Part shown: positions 44,968 to 53,718 of the stretch, piece by piece
How positions within the stretch are numbered: the first letter of the stretch is position 1
Layout of the letters: each line of letters opens with the position of its first letter
Assembly: GCA_023386965.1 (NCBI GenBank)
Contig: JAEWIR010000037.1
Location: 1-64,000, forward strand
Direction: 5' to 3'
From: Bacteroidota bacterium
GTDB taxonomy: Bacteria > Bacteroidota > Bacteroidia > Flavobacteriales > Weeksellaceae
DNA length: 64,000 bases
Notes under the pieces: generated by a model
Told to the model about the DNA's origin: nothing
Seen by the model: the letters and a program-made list of their open reading frames with translations, nothing else
Databases searched by the model: none
Translations under genes and position numbers: made by a program

Positions 44968-45495
44968 ATGGCAAAACGAATTTCTAAGTCCTTTTTTCAA
45001 AAATATGATGCCGTGCATCTGGCGAAGTCGCTGTTGGGAAAAACCCTGGTTCGTCAATTTTCGGATGGGCGGGAACTGCGTGCGGTTATCACAGAAACAG
45101 AAGCCTATTTTGGTCATGATGATTTGGCGAGCCATGCCAGTAAAGGCCGCACTTCCCGCACCGAAATCATGTTTGGCGACGGCGGTTATGTGTATGTTTA
45201 CCTTATCTACGGGCGTTATTGGTTACTGAACATTGTAACCGGAAAATCCGGGCAGCCTGAAGCTGTGCTTATCCGCGGACTACATACGGTAAACGGACCC
45301 GGAAGGATAGGCAATCTTCTGGAACTGGATAAAAGCTTTTATGGTGAGGATCTTGATAACTCAGAGCGGCTGTGGATGGAAGATACCGTTACAGGAGGAA
45401 GTATTAGCGCCGGTGCCCGGGTGGGTGTCGATTATGCGGGCGAGGTATCGAAAAATATGCCCTGGCGTTTTATTCTGCATATCGGAAAAACCTGA
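44968..45495 (+). CDS. DNA-3-methyladenine glycosylase (AAG/MPG family)
   Basis: 175 residues, close to the family's 190-200. It excises alkylated purines such as 3-methyladenine in base-excision repair. Family segments: AVITETEAYFGHDDLASHAS with the catalytic Glu, GDGGYVYVYLIYGRYWLLNIVT with the intercalating Tyr region, LIRGLHTVNGPG, and SAGARVGVDYAG near the end. Cytoplasmic, monofunctional. Single gene. Confidence 0.92.
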   Translation: MAKRISKSFFQKYDAVHLAKSLLGKTLVRQFSDGRELRAVITETEAYFGHDDLASHASKGRTSRTEIMFGDGGYVYVYLIYGRYWLLNIVTGKSGQPEAVLIRGLHTVNGPGRIGNLLELDKSFYGEDLDNSERLWMEDTVTGGSISAGARVGVDYAGEVSKNMPWRFILHIGKT

Positions 45496-45726
45496 GCAGA
45501 TTAGGAAATGTTAGGGAGAAGAAGTTTGCTTAATGGCAGCTGTTTTGGCGCATAGAAGTCTGCTGATCCGTATGATGTTATGATGTCACACTTACCTTTT
45601 GGCTGATAAGGCTGAGTGATGATGATCTGTTTAATTAATAACGTGCTATGATGTATTTTGAAGCAAACTTGATTTGCACAAAATCTTCAGGCAGCTTTTT
45701 TGTCATGACAGCAAGAAGCGCCCAAC

Positions 45727-46374
45727 TTACTGATTGTACATCCTGAGAATTTCAACCAATTCCGGGATGGATTTTATGTTCAGCTTCTCGAACAGCCTGT
45801 TTTTATAGGTACTGATCGTGGATGAATGCAGGTTCAACTGGTTTGAAATTTCTTTAAGTGGAAGCCCTTCCGCCAGTTTGCTGGCAATCTGGAGTTCACG
45901 GTCGGACAGCGCTTCAACAGGTGAACTCTTCCTGGAACCATTTACAGATTCAAAAAACATAACCTCTTTCACAGCTTCACTGGCATAGCGACCGGTGGTA
46001 AGCATAGATGTAATTGCAGTCTCAATGACACTGTACCGGCTTTGCTTGCTCAGGTAACCTCCTGCCCCCATCTTCAGATAGCGCAAGCCGTATATTTCCT
46101 CATCCTGTGAGGAGAATATAAGTATTTTCAGGTCGGGTTGCTTTATTCTTATGAAATCTATAGCTTCCTGCACGCTGCCGTTTGGCATGTTGACGTCCAT
46201 AATGGCCAGGTCCAGCTGTTCCCCCGAAATTACCTTATACATGGCTTTGAAATCTTCAACTTCGATGATCACCGCATCAGGCAGGAGACGTTTAAGGGTT
46301 TGTATCAAACCCATGCGCACGATTCCGTGATCATCTGCTACAATAATCCTGACATTTGTTTTTAACTCCTTCAT
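45727..46374 (-). CDS. orphan LuxR/NarL-type response regulator
   Basis: 215 residues. The receiver domain has acidic pair DD near 14-15 and phospho-acceptor Asp in LAIMDVNMP (about residue 60). The C-terminal LuxR-type helix-turn-helix (about 150-210) reads LSDRELQIASKLAEGLPLKEIS and ...STISTYKNRLFEKLNI. No histidine-kinase gene is adjacent. It lies just downstream of the fibre cluster on the same strand, 609 bases after the large subunit gene. It is a plausible regulator of the cluster through the TGTAGT-N6-ACTACA palindromes; this is inference. Confidence 0.9.
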   Translation of the reverse strand: MKELKTNVRIIVADDHGIVRMGLIQTLKRLLPDAVIIEVEDFKAMYKVISGEQLDLAIMDVNMPNGSVQEAIDFIRIKQPDLKILIFSSQDEEIYGLRYLKMGAGGYLSKQSRYSVIETAITSMLTTGRYASEAVKEVMFFESVNGSRKSSPVEALSDRELQIASKLAEGLPLKEISNQLNLHSSTISTYKNRLFEKLNIKSIPELVEILRMYNQ

Positions 46375-46982
46375 TGGTTGAATTTTGGTAAAGATTGGGA
46401 CAGGGCTGCGCCTTTGTTGGAATTAGGGGACACAATAGAAATCGGTCCCATTCTGAAACTGATTTCGATTTGCAGGATATTAATCTTAAAATGCAGGCCG
46501 CTGATAAGGTCGCTCATAATTAAGGCAGCAATGTAAAAAAATCAACGTCAATTTCCAATTAAAGGATGATTATACGCTATATTTTAACTATTTCTTTGCC
46601 AAAGCAGTTGCTTATCGCGCCGAAAAACGTGAGCTCGATAGAAATTAAAAAAAATGACTCTCCGGCCTGCAAAAACTTTTTCTGTGGCGTAGATTCATAA
46701 CCAGCCGAGCGGCACATGGATATATTGTCAATTTTCTACTGAAAGAAACCTGCGTCGTGAAAATCAGCATGGGTTCAGATACGGTTTAATGCAGGCAGTA
46801 ACACGCATATCAATGCTGAATTCACAGTATACCGATGCATGACACTGACCTCAGCTCCGGGAAAAGGGTGTAAACACAAATATTACATCCGCACTTATAG
46901 TACAATTTGTGTGAAAAGACATCATACGGAATCGGTACTCAACTAATGCCCCCCATAAACTCAAACTCAAAAAAACATCTCC
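46375..46982. other. 608-bp intergenic region
   Basis: No gene, tRNA or clear terminator found. It must contain the promoter of the response regulator and the 3' end of the fibre operon transcript. The TGTAGT-N6-ACTACA palindrome is not seen here. Confidence 0.5.
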
Positions 46983-48413
46983 CTAAATTGCTGTGAAACT
47001 ATAGTAAACATTCACTGAGTATGTGCTGCTTTCCTTCCCTACCAATGTTTGCGCAGCGGCCGGCGGGATGGTGTATATTACGTCCAGTTCGCGGTCCAGA
47101 ACAGGTGTGCCGTTGGAGAGTATCTTTTGTGGCGTCTTGGATAAAGGTGCATTTACAGCACCGCCCACCAGGCCAATTTGCAAAATATTGGAATTGATCT
47201 CGGTTTGCACCCCACCTTTCTTAAAATAATTCTCGTCGGACTTTACATACAGTTCAAAGCTCTCATTATTGGAAAGGACAATCTGTTTGGGAACTGTCTG
47301 CGACTGACCGCCGGCATACTGTGCTGCCGTATTAAAATTGAAGTTCACATTTTTGCCAGTAGTGGGGATAGTGATTTCTGAGCGCGGTAATACCTTCAGC
47401 TGGACTGAGGTATTTTGCAGGCTGTTGAGCGAGTTGTCCGTGCTTCTGGCACTAAAGTTCAGCTCAAAAGTATATGTTCCGGCTTCAAAAAAGTGTGTTT
47501 TCAGATCTTCAGCAGAGAGTGAAAGCTCCGGCACAAAAACATTACGGTTCCCCGGCAGCACACTAAAGTTGGTCGCAGAAAAATTCTGAAAGGTAGAAGA
47601 TAATGATTTGCCTAAAAGTCCCGGTCCGTTACTTCCCAGCTTGATGGCTCCAATATTGCGGGTTCCCTGGGTTCCTTTAGACGAAACGAACTGGATGCTG
47701 TTTGAGGCAGCTTTTGCCCACAAATTAAAATCGACGGTATTTCCGATTTCCACATTCCCCAGGTTTCCCAAGACGCGCGTGCCTGTAACCCGGTAGTCAT
47801 TCAGCGAAGATATTTCAATATACTTTGTGGGTGTTGCCGTGATCCACCGGAGCATGGCCGGAACCGTTATGACAGTTCTGAAAGACCGCGGCGTAAAATC
47901 GTAGTTCTGCGTGATATTCATGGAATAATTACCGGCCTGAAAGGCATTTGCGGCGAACTGGTCGGCAGGTATCTTAAACGTGAAATTGATGTTCCCGCTT
48001 CTGAATCCTCCTCCAAAAACATTCGAAGGCGGTCCAAACCAAATCACAGGTGAGGTTTTAAAAGATTGAAAATCTGGCAAATAACCCTGAAAACCCGTAG
48101 ACGGCAACCGGCCACCCATGCTCTCAAGCTGCCACAAAAGTACTGTAGCCGGTAAGGCAACCACAGATGTGGCGTGTATAAAATTTGCCCCTGAAGTTGA
48201 CGTAAATGTAGGACTTATGGGACCAAAACCAAAAAATGTGTAATCCCAGTTGGTCCTGCTGGTGTTCATTACTGTAATGGGTGACGAGGTAAATTCAGCC
48301 CTGTTCAATATATTGGTTTCAGGAATTGACACATAAACATCCTGCGCCTTCATCACCGGTAATACGCAGCAGATGGTAAAGATCCTTAATATATAAATCC
48401 TGATTGCCTTCAT
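46983..48413 (-). CDS. large multi-domain fibre subunit, possible tip adhesin
   Basis: 476 residues with a signal peptide (about 1-23, ending VMKAQ). It reads as three beta-sandwich domains, each closing with a GxY strand: AGNYSMNI (about 163), AGTYTFEL (about 320) and STYSVNVYYSFTAI at the C-terminus. The last resembles the GTYTQTVIYTATAL end of the three pilin-like proteins, so at least the final domain looks like a pilin. Size and position last in the chaperone/usher operon (10 bases after the usher stop) fit a tip subunit. No known ligand-binding motif; the tip role is inference. Confidence 0.6.
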   Translation of the reverse strand: MKAIRIYILRIFTICCVLPVMKAQDVYVSIPETNILNRAEFTSSPITVMNTSRTNWDYTFFGFGPISPTFTSTSGANFIHATSVVALPATVLLWQLESMGGRLPSTGFQGYLPDFQSFKTSPVIWFGPPSNVFGGGFRSGNINFTFKIPADQFAANAFQAGNYSMNITQNYDFTPRSFRTVITVPAMLRWITATPTKYIEISSLNDYRVTGTRVLGNLGNVEIGNTVDFNLWAKAASNSIQFVSSKGTQGTRNIGAIKLGSNGPGLLGKSLSSTFQNFSATNFSVLPGNRNVFVPELSLSAEDLKTHFFEAGTYTFELNFSARSTDNSLNSLQNTSVQLKVLPRSEITIPTTGKNVNFNFNTAAQYAGGQSQTVPKQIVLSNNESFELYVKSDENYFKKGGVQTEINSNILQIGLVGGAVNAPLSKTPQKILSNGTPVLDRELDVIYTIPPAAAQTLVGKESSTYSVNVYYSFTAI

Positions 48414-48423
48414 ATCTCTAAAT

Positions 48424-51216
48424 TTAAAACTTTTTCACCTTCACAGTGGTGTCTTTCTTCTTATATTCAAACAGTACCGTACCCGCATAACCTTCCCTGG
48501 TCACCTGGATAATCTGCCTGGGCTGAGTGTAAATGTATTTGTCATTTTCAATATAAATCTCATATTTCCCGTCTTTCAGGAAAAATTCAAATTCACTATT
48601 CTGATTTACAACAGCGGAATGTACCGTTCCATCTTCCTCCTTTGCATATACCACGATGCCGGTTACATCCGTTTCCAATTCATCATAGGCCTGTCTGATC
48701 TCTGTTAATTTCCCGGTAACTCTGATGTTTTTCACCAGACCGACCTTGAGGTTCATATTGCTGTTTACCGCAATTACCGGATCCATCATCAGCCGGGAAC
48801 CTGCACTTTGGTTCACCATTAATGCATAAGTTCCATGGGGCACATTCCGGAAAACAACCTTCCCGTTTTTATCTGTCATGGCTACAAAACTGTTCAGTTT
48901 CACAATTTCGTTAGCAAGCATTACCTCACCCGGCTCCGGAACACCGTTGAAATTTTTATCCTCAAATAACTGCAGAGTCACTTTGTGATTTCCCGGGGCC
49001 GTGGCGGCAGTGAAATATTTCTTTATTCCCACACGGAACTGGTAAAAACTCCCGCTGCTCCCAAAAGTGGCATCTGACTGATAACCGGAGAAATTAAAAT
49101 AACCCGTAGACGACCAGGAAGGTGAAATTTTATATTCGAGATTTCCGGTGATGTTGCTGTTCAGATTTTTATAGAGTTCGGAATAAGACGTACCAGCCGA
49201 AACAGAGCCTGTCAGATTGCTATTGAGCATCTGAATATGGTAAGAGGCGTAGACATTATAATTCGCGAAATTACGGTCGGTGTCGTAAAATGAATTCAGG
49301 TCAAAAACATTATTTGCGTTCCACTGCGCACTTCCATTCAGCGAAAACGATCTGTATCTGTACGATAACGCGGTTTTGAGGCTGCTGAACCATTCGGGAT
49401 TTCCGTTTTCTTTGGAATACGAATATTCTGCCGTCCAGTTTATGCCGTGCGCACCTAATGTGGTGCCGATATTGGTTTCCAGGCGGTATGAAAAAAGTTC
49501 ATGCGCCGAGTAATAATTAGCAGTTTTCTGTCTGTCTACCTTGGGTGCTACCATAAAATTCCAGTCTTTTGAAGAAAACTGGTAACCGCCCGTAAAAGCC
49601 TCCGTGCTGTTAAAATAATAACGCACATTTGCGGCAGCTCCCACGGGAACCGGCCCATTTTGGAAACTCAGGAATTCCGGCTCAACCTGCGAATTCTGAT
49701 ACTGTATAAATGCCCGCTGGCTGTCGGTAAAACGGTATCCAATACGCTGATTCAAAAAAAAGGAGCCCCGTTTAAGTCCGGCATAACTTTTAGTAGCAAA
49801 GGAATTGTCCGACTGAAGATCCCATTTCCCCAATCTGCCACCATAATTGAATCCCATGGACGCTCCCGAATTCTCATCACCGTTGCTGAGACCTTTTTCA
49901 TGACTCAGGCCTGCCTCCGCCCTAAATGTGTGATTATCATTGATCAGCACTGAAGTAACAGCGTTGGCCACCTGAGTCTCCACACCTGAGCGCGGGTCAT
50001 GATCAAACACATAGGAAACTTTACCACTGTGTGATTTACCGTTTCCAAAACTGTATTTTGCTCCAGCCATCCTGGAACCTTCTGTCCGCTGGAAGTAATT
50101 TCCGTAAAGGTTAAAATTGTTTTCAACAGCCAGTATTTCAATCTGACTTTTATCGCCAAACGCGGTTGAAATCTCAGCGCCTCTGCCAAAAACCGCATAG
50201 TCGTAATCGGTACCGCTCACATTTCCTAGCCGTAGGACTGTTTTCTTTCTTTCTACCTCCAGCCAGGTGTCATAGAGGTTATAACGGTTTTCTTCAAGAA
50301 AATAATCAGCACCAAGGTTCAACCGCGCTCTCGTATCCCGAGCTACAGCAAGTCCTGCATTTCCTCTCAACTGAAGATAATTGAACCCCGAACTGTTTTC
50401 ATTATAGCCCACCTCAGCAAAATTGCTACCTTTCACCGCCTGGTTAAGCTGCGAAACCTGTCTGTTGTTCGACAGAATAACAAGGTGTACTGTGTTGCTG
50501 CCCACGATTTCGTTATCGGAAAGATCCGTAGCTGTCGCACTGATGCTGAACTCCGGGAAAACAGTATTCTGCTTTCTCACCGCAATTCTGATGTCCACCA
50601 TTTGTTTTTCCTGGCCTTCCAAGGTTATGGTTTGTTGTCCCGGAATCACCTCCAGACCGTCGGGAATGGACTGCAAATCTATTTTCACAGTTCGCTTGCT
50701 GTAGCCCTGGTTTTCAACGGTTAATCGAATGGAAGAAGTTGGTGCGGCCGGATTAATGAAATTCTCATAGGATTCAGTGTAAATGGCGATGTTCCTGTTT
50801 TCGTCCTTAATCACGGAGAATGCGGCGCTTTCCGTTCCAGCGGATGTGGAAGTTACATAAGAAACATTGAATCTTATTTCATCGGTTCTGAGTTTCATAA
50901 ACTCCAGATTGGCAATGAATTTTACAGGAAAGCGCCTGCTTTCACCCGGACCCAGGCTAAATTCAGCTTTTGGATATAAAAGCAAGCCTGGATAGCTGTC
51001 CTGAGGATTGATTTGCTGAATGATGATTGCAGATGAACCGCTATTGCCAATAACCAGAATATTGGTAAAAGTGGAACCTTTTTCAACCTTTACAGCCTCC
51101 TTTTCAAAACGGAAATCTAACTTCTCCTGTGCTGAGGTGAAAGATAAATTCAGAAATACAAAAGCCAAAAATAAGAATGCAGTTCTAAAGATGTTTATTC
51201 CGCTCTGTGGTTTCAA
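48424..51216 (-). CDS. usher-like outer-membrane beta-barrel protein
   Basis: 930 residues with a signal peptide (about 1-29). Residues 30-250 look like two Ig-like domains (VEKGSTFTNILVIGNSGSS; IRLTVENQGYSKRTVKIDL). Residues about 265-745 are a run of amphipathic strands rich in Tyr/Asn/Gly, as in a large barrel. The C-terminus holds two small beta domains: an SdrD-B-like one with LFEDKNFNGVPEPGEV and GKVVFRNVPHGTYALMV, and a second one to residue 920. Length and modular order resemble ushers of the CS1/alternate kind. It sits between the chaperone (9 bases) and the large subunit. Confidence 0.65.
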   Translation of the reverse strand: MKPQSGINIFRTAFLFLAFVFLNLSFTSAQEKLDFRFEKEAVKVEKGSTFTNILVIGNSGSSAIIIQQINPQDSYPGLLLYPKAEFSLGPGESRRFPVKFIANLEFMKLRTDEIRFNVSYVTSTSAGTESAAFSVIKDENRNIAIYTESYENFINPAAPTSSIRLTVENQGYSKRTVKIDLQSIPDGLEVIPGQQTITLEGQEKQMVDIRIAVRKQNTVFPEFSISATATDLSDNEIVGSNTVHLVILSNNRQVSQLNQAVKGSNFAEVGYNENSSGFNYLQLRGNAGLAVARDTRARLNLGADYFLEENRYNLYDTWLEVERKKTVLRLGNVSGTDYDYAVFGRGAEISTAFGDKSQIEILAVENNFNLYGNYFQRTEGSRMAGAKYSFGNGKSHSGKVSYVFDHDPRSGVETQVANAVTSVLINDNHTFRAEAGLSHEKGLSNGDENSGASMGFNYGGRLGKWDLQSDNSFATKSYAGLKRGSFFLNQRIGYRFTDSQRAFIQYQNSQVEPEFLSFQNGPVPVGAAANVRYYFNSTEAFTGGYQFSSKDWNFMVAPKVDRQKTANYYSAHELFSYRLETNIGTTLGAHGINWTAEYSYSKENGNPEWFSSLKTALSYRYRSFSLNGSAQWNANNVFDLNSFYDTDRNFANYNVYASYHIQMLNSNLTGSVSAGTSYSELYKNLNSNITGNLEYKISPSWSSTGYFNFSGYQSDATFGSSGSFYQFRVGIKKYFTAATAPGNHKVTLQLFEDKNFNGVPEPGEVMLANEIVKLNSFVAMTDKNGKVVFRNVPHGTYALMVNQSAGSRLMMDPVIAVNSNMNLKVGLVKNIRVTGKLTEIRQAYDELETDVTGIVVYAKEEDGTVHSAVVNQNSEFEFFLKDGKYEIYIENDKYIYTQPRQIIQVTREGYAGTVLFEYKKKDTTVKVKKF

Positions 51217-51225
51217 GATGCTGTT

Positions 51226-52026
51226 TTAAAATTTAAAGTTTTTCTCACCTACCCGTAAATCATTGGATCCTGCCATTTTTACGATGGCCACACCCAGGTA
51301 GTTTCCTGACAGGTTTTCCGGCAGCGAAAAATGAACCACCTGGTGCGTATCCGGAATCATGGATATTGATACAGGAGCCAATTTTATTTCCTGCCCTGTA
51401 TCTGTGTTGGTAAGTTCGAAACCAACAGTAGCATCATTGATGGTATTTCCGTCATTATGAATACTTACCGCCACTTTCCTCTCTTTTACACCATTAGTAC
51501 TTGCCTCGGAAATATTGGTGATATCCAGACTTTTTACATTGTTTCCCGGCGGCGTATAAAAGATATGAAGTCCCACCTCAAACAGGGTGATGATGCCAAT
51601 TCCATTCTGCACTTGCGCCTGATCGGACTGCTGCGGCAGTTGAGTAAAGAACAGCATGCTGTTCGTAACGGTTTTCGGCGCGTTGGCCGGGATCTGCATG
51701 GTTACTGTAATTTCCTTTTTACTTTTTGCAGGTACTGTTACAGAGTTCTCCAGAGTGGAAACCCAGGCAGCATTGGAAATTTTTGAACTTCCTGGATTCA
51801 GGTAAACTTTGTTCCCGTCTTCTTCCCTAACCCAATCCTTGTAATTGAGGTTAAACACATAAACCTTATCTGAGCTGTTGTGAAGCGTAACGGTCTGCAT
51901 TATTTTCTCACCTGGATTACCTGTAAAAAACAGCCTGGTAGGCGACATGGAAATACTTTGTGCGGAAAGAGAGAATGTTCCCGCCAGGACCAGGAAGAAA
52001 ATGAAAAGGTGAATTAACTTTCGCAT
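51226..52026 (-). CDS. PapD-like periplasmic pilus chaperone
   Basis: 266 residues from the ATG at 52026 (MRKLIHLFIFFLV); the ATG at 52059 would precede the signal peptide with eleven residues. After cleavage (SAQS), SISMSPTRLFFTGNPGEKIMQTVTLHN opens domain 1. SVTVPAKSKKEITVTMQIPANAP is the strand that in PapD-type chaperones lends itself to subunits. Domain 2 ends SLPENLSGNYLGVAIV. Expected to cap and deliver pilin subunits to the usher in the periplasm. First gene of a three-gene operon with usher and large subunit; regulated by the palindrome at 52150-52167. Confidence 0.75.
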   Translation of the reverse strand: MRKLIHLFIFFLVLAGTFSLSAQSISMSPTRLFFTGNPGEKIMQTVTLHNSSDKVYVFNLNYKDWVREEDGNKVYLNPGSSKISNAAWVSTLENSVTVPAKSKKEITVTMQIPANAPKTVTNSMLFFTQLPQQSDQAQVQNGIGIITLFEVGLHIFYTPPGNNVKSLDITNISEASTNGVKERKVAVSIHNDGNTINDATVGFELTNTDTGQEIKLAPVSISMIPDTHQVVHFSLPENLSGNYLGVAIVKMAGSNDLRVGEKNFKF

Positions 52027-52098
52027 GTGTAATTGATATTTAGATAAAAAGATCCCCAAAACTAATGAAACCTAAATTAAGGTCCTCTTTGAACGCTG

Positions 52099-52167
52099 CA
52101 AATTTACAGCAGTCAACAAATTTTCTGTGTAATGAAAATTGGAAGTAGTTGTAGTATAATAACTACA
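52099..52167 (-). promoter_or_regulatory. promoter and palindromic operator of the chaperone/usher operon
   Basis: On the minus strand the -7 box TAAATTTG lies at 52106-52099 with no TTG at the -33 distance. TGTAGT-ATAATA-ACTACA (52150-52167) starts exactly 51 bases from the box start. A further half-site TGTAAT at 52128-52133 is 22 bases closer, overlying the -33 region. This arrangement suits an activator bound next to RNA polymerase. Confidence 0.7.
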
Positions 52168-52182
52168 AAGACATTTAAACAG

Positions 52183-52213
52183 AAAAAACCCCCAACACCT
52201 ATATGCTGAGGGA
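52183..52213 (-). terminator. weak terminator after pilin gene 1
   Basis: On the minus strand CCCTCAGCA and TGTTGGGGG pair at seven of nine positions and are followed by TTTTTT. It occupies the same place as the perfect hairpins after the other two pilin genes. Confidence 0.6.
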
Positions 52214-52231
52214 TGATATTATCGGTTGTGA

Positions 52232-52774
52232 TTACAAAGCGGTAGCAGTATAAATAACTGTTTGTGTATACGTTCCCGCTGGTTTCCCCAGGATTTTGGG
52301 CGAGGAAGATTCCGCTGCAGGAATGGTGTAATCCAGATTAAGGATTAAAGCGCTCCCAAGCGGTGCGTTTGCCACTAAAGTCTGGTCTGCCTCAGACAGA
52401 ACCACTACGTTTTTGGTGCCACCCATTGTGCCGGCAGCTGCAGCAGCTTTAATGGTTAAAACATTTACCGGTATAAGATTGGTTCCGTTCACGAAGTTGG
52501 CCGCACCTGCCTTTACCTTTACGTTAAATGCCTTTGTTGAAGTCACCTTCAATGCGTTGGCTTGAGCCACAGTTTGTGCTGTGTTGTAAGCCTCTGCCGT
52601 CGCATAGTTAAAGGCAACGGTACCACCTGTTGCACTGCTCCCGCTATCGATTGAGATCACATCACTCAGGGTAATGTTCACTGTTGTTGTTGCGGTAGTG
52701 TTTTGAGCCTGAACAGTAATTCCAAATACAATAGCTCCAAAAGTTAAGGCTGCGGTGATGAATGATTTTTTCAT
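52232..52774 (-). CDS. DUF4402 pilin-like protein 1
   Basis: 180 residues with a signal peptide (about 1-23, ending VQAQ). The mature N-terminus NTTATTTVNITLSDVISI alternates small and hydrophobic residues, as a donor strand would. The C-terminus GTYTQTVIYTATAL matches the last strand of spore-coat-U/Csu-type pilins. There are no cysteines. DUF4402 is my family call from overall pattern and size. Its mature part is nearly identical to that of pilin 2. It has its own promoter, operator and terminator. Probably a structural subunit of a surface fibre. Confidence 0.72.
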   Translation of the reverse strand: MKKSFITAALTFGAIVFGITVQAQNTTATTTVNITLSDVISIDSGSSATGGTVAFNYATAEAYNTAQTVAQANALKVTSTKAFNVKVKAGAANFVNGTNLIPVNVLTIKAAAAAGTMGGTKNVVVLSEADQTLVANAPLGSALILNLDYTIPAAESSSPKILGKPAGTYTQTVIYTATAL

Positions 52775-52829
52775 GATAATATTATTTTTAATTTGTTATT
52801 TCTTGTTATGTTGTCCCCTTTGAACACTG

Positions 52830-52898
52830 CAAATCTACAGCGGCTGCTAAAGTTTCTTTGTAGTGGAAAATGGAAGTTGATGTAGTAAAATAACTACA
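52830..52898 (-). promoter_or_regulatory. promoter and palindromic operator of pilin gene 1
   Basis: -7 box TAGATTTG (52837-52830, minus strand) without a -33 TTG. The palindrome TGTAGT-AAAATA-ACTACA lies at 52881-52898, 51 bases from the box, with an extra half-site TGTAGT at 52859-52864, 22 bases nearer. Same geometry as upstream of the chaperone operon and of pilin gene 2. Confidence 0.75.
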
Positions 52899-52920
52899 CT
52901 TGAATTTCCCTGTACAGAAA

Positions 52921-52951
52921 AGAAAAACCCCAACATCCGAAAATGTTGGGG
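52921..52951 (-). terminator. rho-independent terminator of pilin gene 2
   Basis: CCCCAACAT (52928-52936) and ATGTTGGGG (52943-52951) form a perfect 9-bp stem around six bases. On the minus strand TTTTTC follows. Confidence 0.88.
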
Positions 52952-52975
52952 CATAATATAAACAAGGGTGGCCGC

Positions 52976-53521
52976 TTACAGGGCAGTCGCTGTGTAAATA
53001 ACTGTTTGTGTATACGTTCCCGCTGGTTTACCCAGTATCTTGGGCGAGGAAGATTCAGCTGCAGGAATAGTGTAATCCAGATTTAAAGATAGGGCGCTCC
53101 CAAGCGGTGCGTTACCCACTAAAGTCTGGTCTGCCTCAGACAGCACCACTACGTTTTTGATGCCACCCATTGTGCCGGCAGCTGCAGCAGCTTTGATGGT
53201 TAAAACATTTACCGGTATAAGATTGGTTCCGTTCACGAAGTTGGCCGCACCTGCCTTTACCTTTACGTTAAATGCCTTTGTTGAAGTCACCTTCAAAGCG
53301 TTGGCTTGAGCCACAGTTTGTGCTGTATTGTAAGCCTCTGCCGTCGCATAATTAAAGGCAACTGTACCATTGATTGCAGCACTTCCTGAGTCGATTGAGA
53401 TTACGTCGCTCAGCGTTATGGTTGCAGTTGTTGTTGCATTGTGGTTCTGAGCCTGTACCCGGTTGCTTCCTAAAACGGTTGCGGCGATAGTAAAAGCTGC
53501 GATGGCGAATGATTTTTTCAT
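52976..53521 (-). CDS. DUF4402 pilin-like protein 2
   Basis: 181 residues, signal peptide about 1-24 (MKKSFAIAAFTIAATVLG..VQAQ). From about residue 35 to the end it differs from pilin 1 at only a few positions (for example I for T in GTMGGIKNVV). The signal peptide and first mature residues differ clearly. C-terminal strand GTYTQTVIYTATAL as in pilin 1. It has its own activator-type promoter and a strong terminator, so each pilin is a separate transcript. Likely an interchangeable structural subunit. Confidence 0.72.
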   Translation of the reverse strand: MKKSFAIAAFTIAATVLGSNRVQAQNHNATTTATITLSDVISIDSGSAAINGTVAFNYATAEAYNTAQTVAQANALKVTSTKAFNVKVKAGAANFVNGTNLIPVNVLTIKAAAAAGTMGGIKNVVVLSEADQTLVGNAPLGSALSLNLDYTIPAAESSSPKILGKPAGTYTQTVIYTATAL

Positions 53522-53574
53522 AATATTATTTTTTTATTTGTTACTCTTTGTTTAGTTGTCCCCTTTGAACACTG

Positions 53575-53643
53575 CAAATCTACAGCGGCTGCGAAAGTTT
53601 CTTTGTAGTGGAAAATGGAAGTTGATGTAGTAAAATAACTACA
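53575..53643 (-). promoter_or_regulatory. promoter and palindromic operator of pilin gene 2
   Basis: -7 box TAGATTTG (53582-53575, minus strand), no -33 TTG, palindrome TGTAGT-AAAATA-ACTACA at 53626-53643 (51 bases from the box) and half-site TGTAGT at 53604-53609. Identical spacing to the two other copies. Confidence 0.75.
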
Positions 53644-53665
53644 CTTGAATTTCCCTGTACAGAAA

Positions 53666-53696
53666 AGAAAAACCCCAACATCCTAAAATGTTGGGG
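53666..53696 (-). terminator. rho-independent terminator of pilin gene 3
   Basis: CCCCAACAT (53673-53681) and ATGTTGGGG (53688-53696) form a perfect 9-bp stem, followed on the minus strand by TTTTTC. Confidence 0.88.
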
Positions 53697-53718
53697 CATA
53701 TATATAAGGAAGGCTTAA

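Larger units (their letters stand above)
52232..53696. repeat. 745-bp tandem duplication of a pilin transcription unit
   Basis: Two units, 52232-52951 and 52976-53696, match in order: pilin gene, -7 box, half-site, palindrome and terminator. Every regulatory landmark is 745 bases apart. The mature pilin sequence and the upstream region differ at only a few bases. The signal-peptide portion is clearly more different, so identity is patchy along the unit, as gene conversion would produce. Confidence 0.85.

Noticed and set aside
48424..51216. TonB-dependent receptor or SusC-like protein
   Set aside because: No plug with the usual IRG/GxxSxxYGS motifs, no TonB box, and the neighbours are a pilus-type chaperone and pilins.
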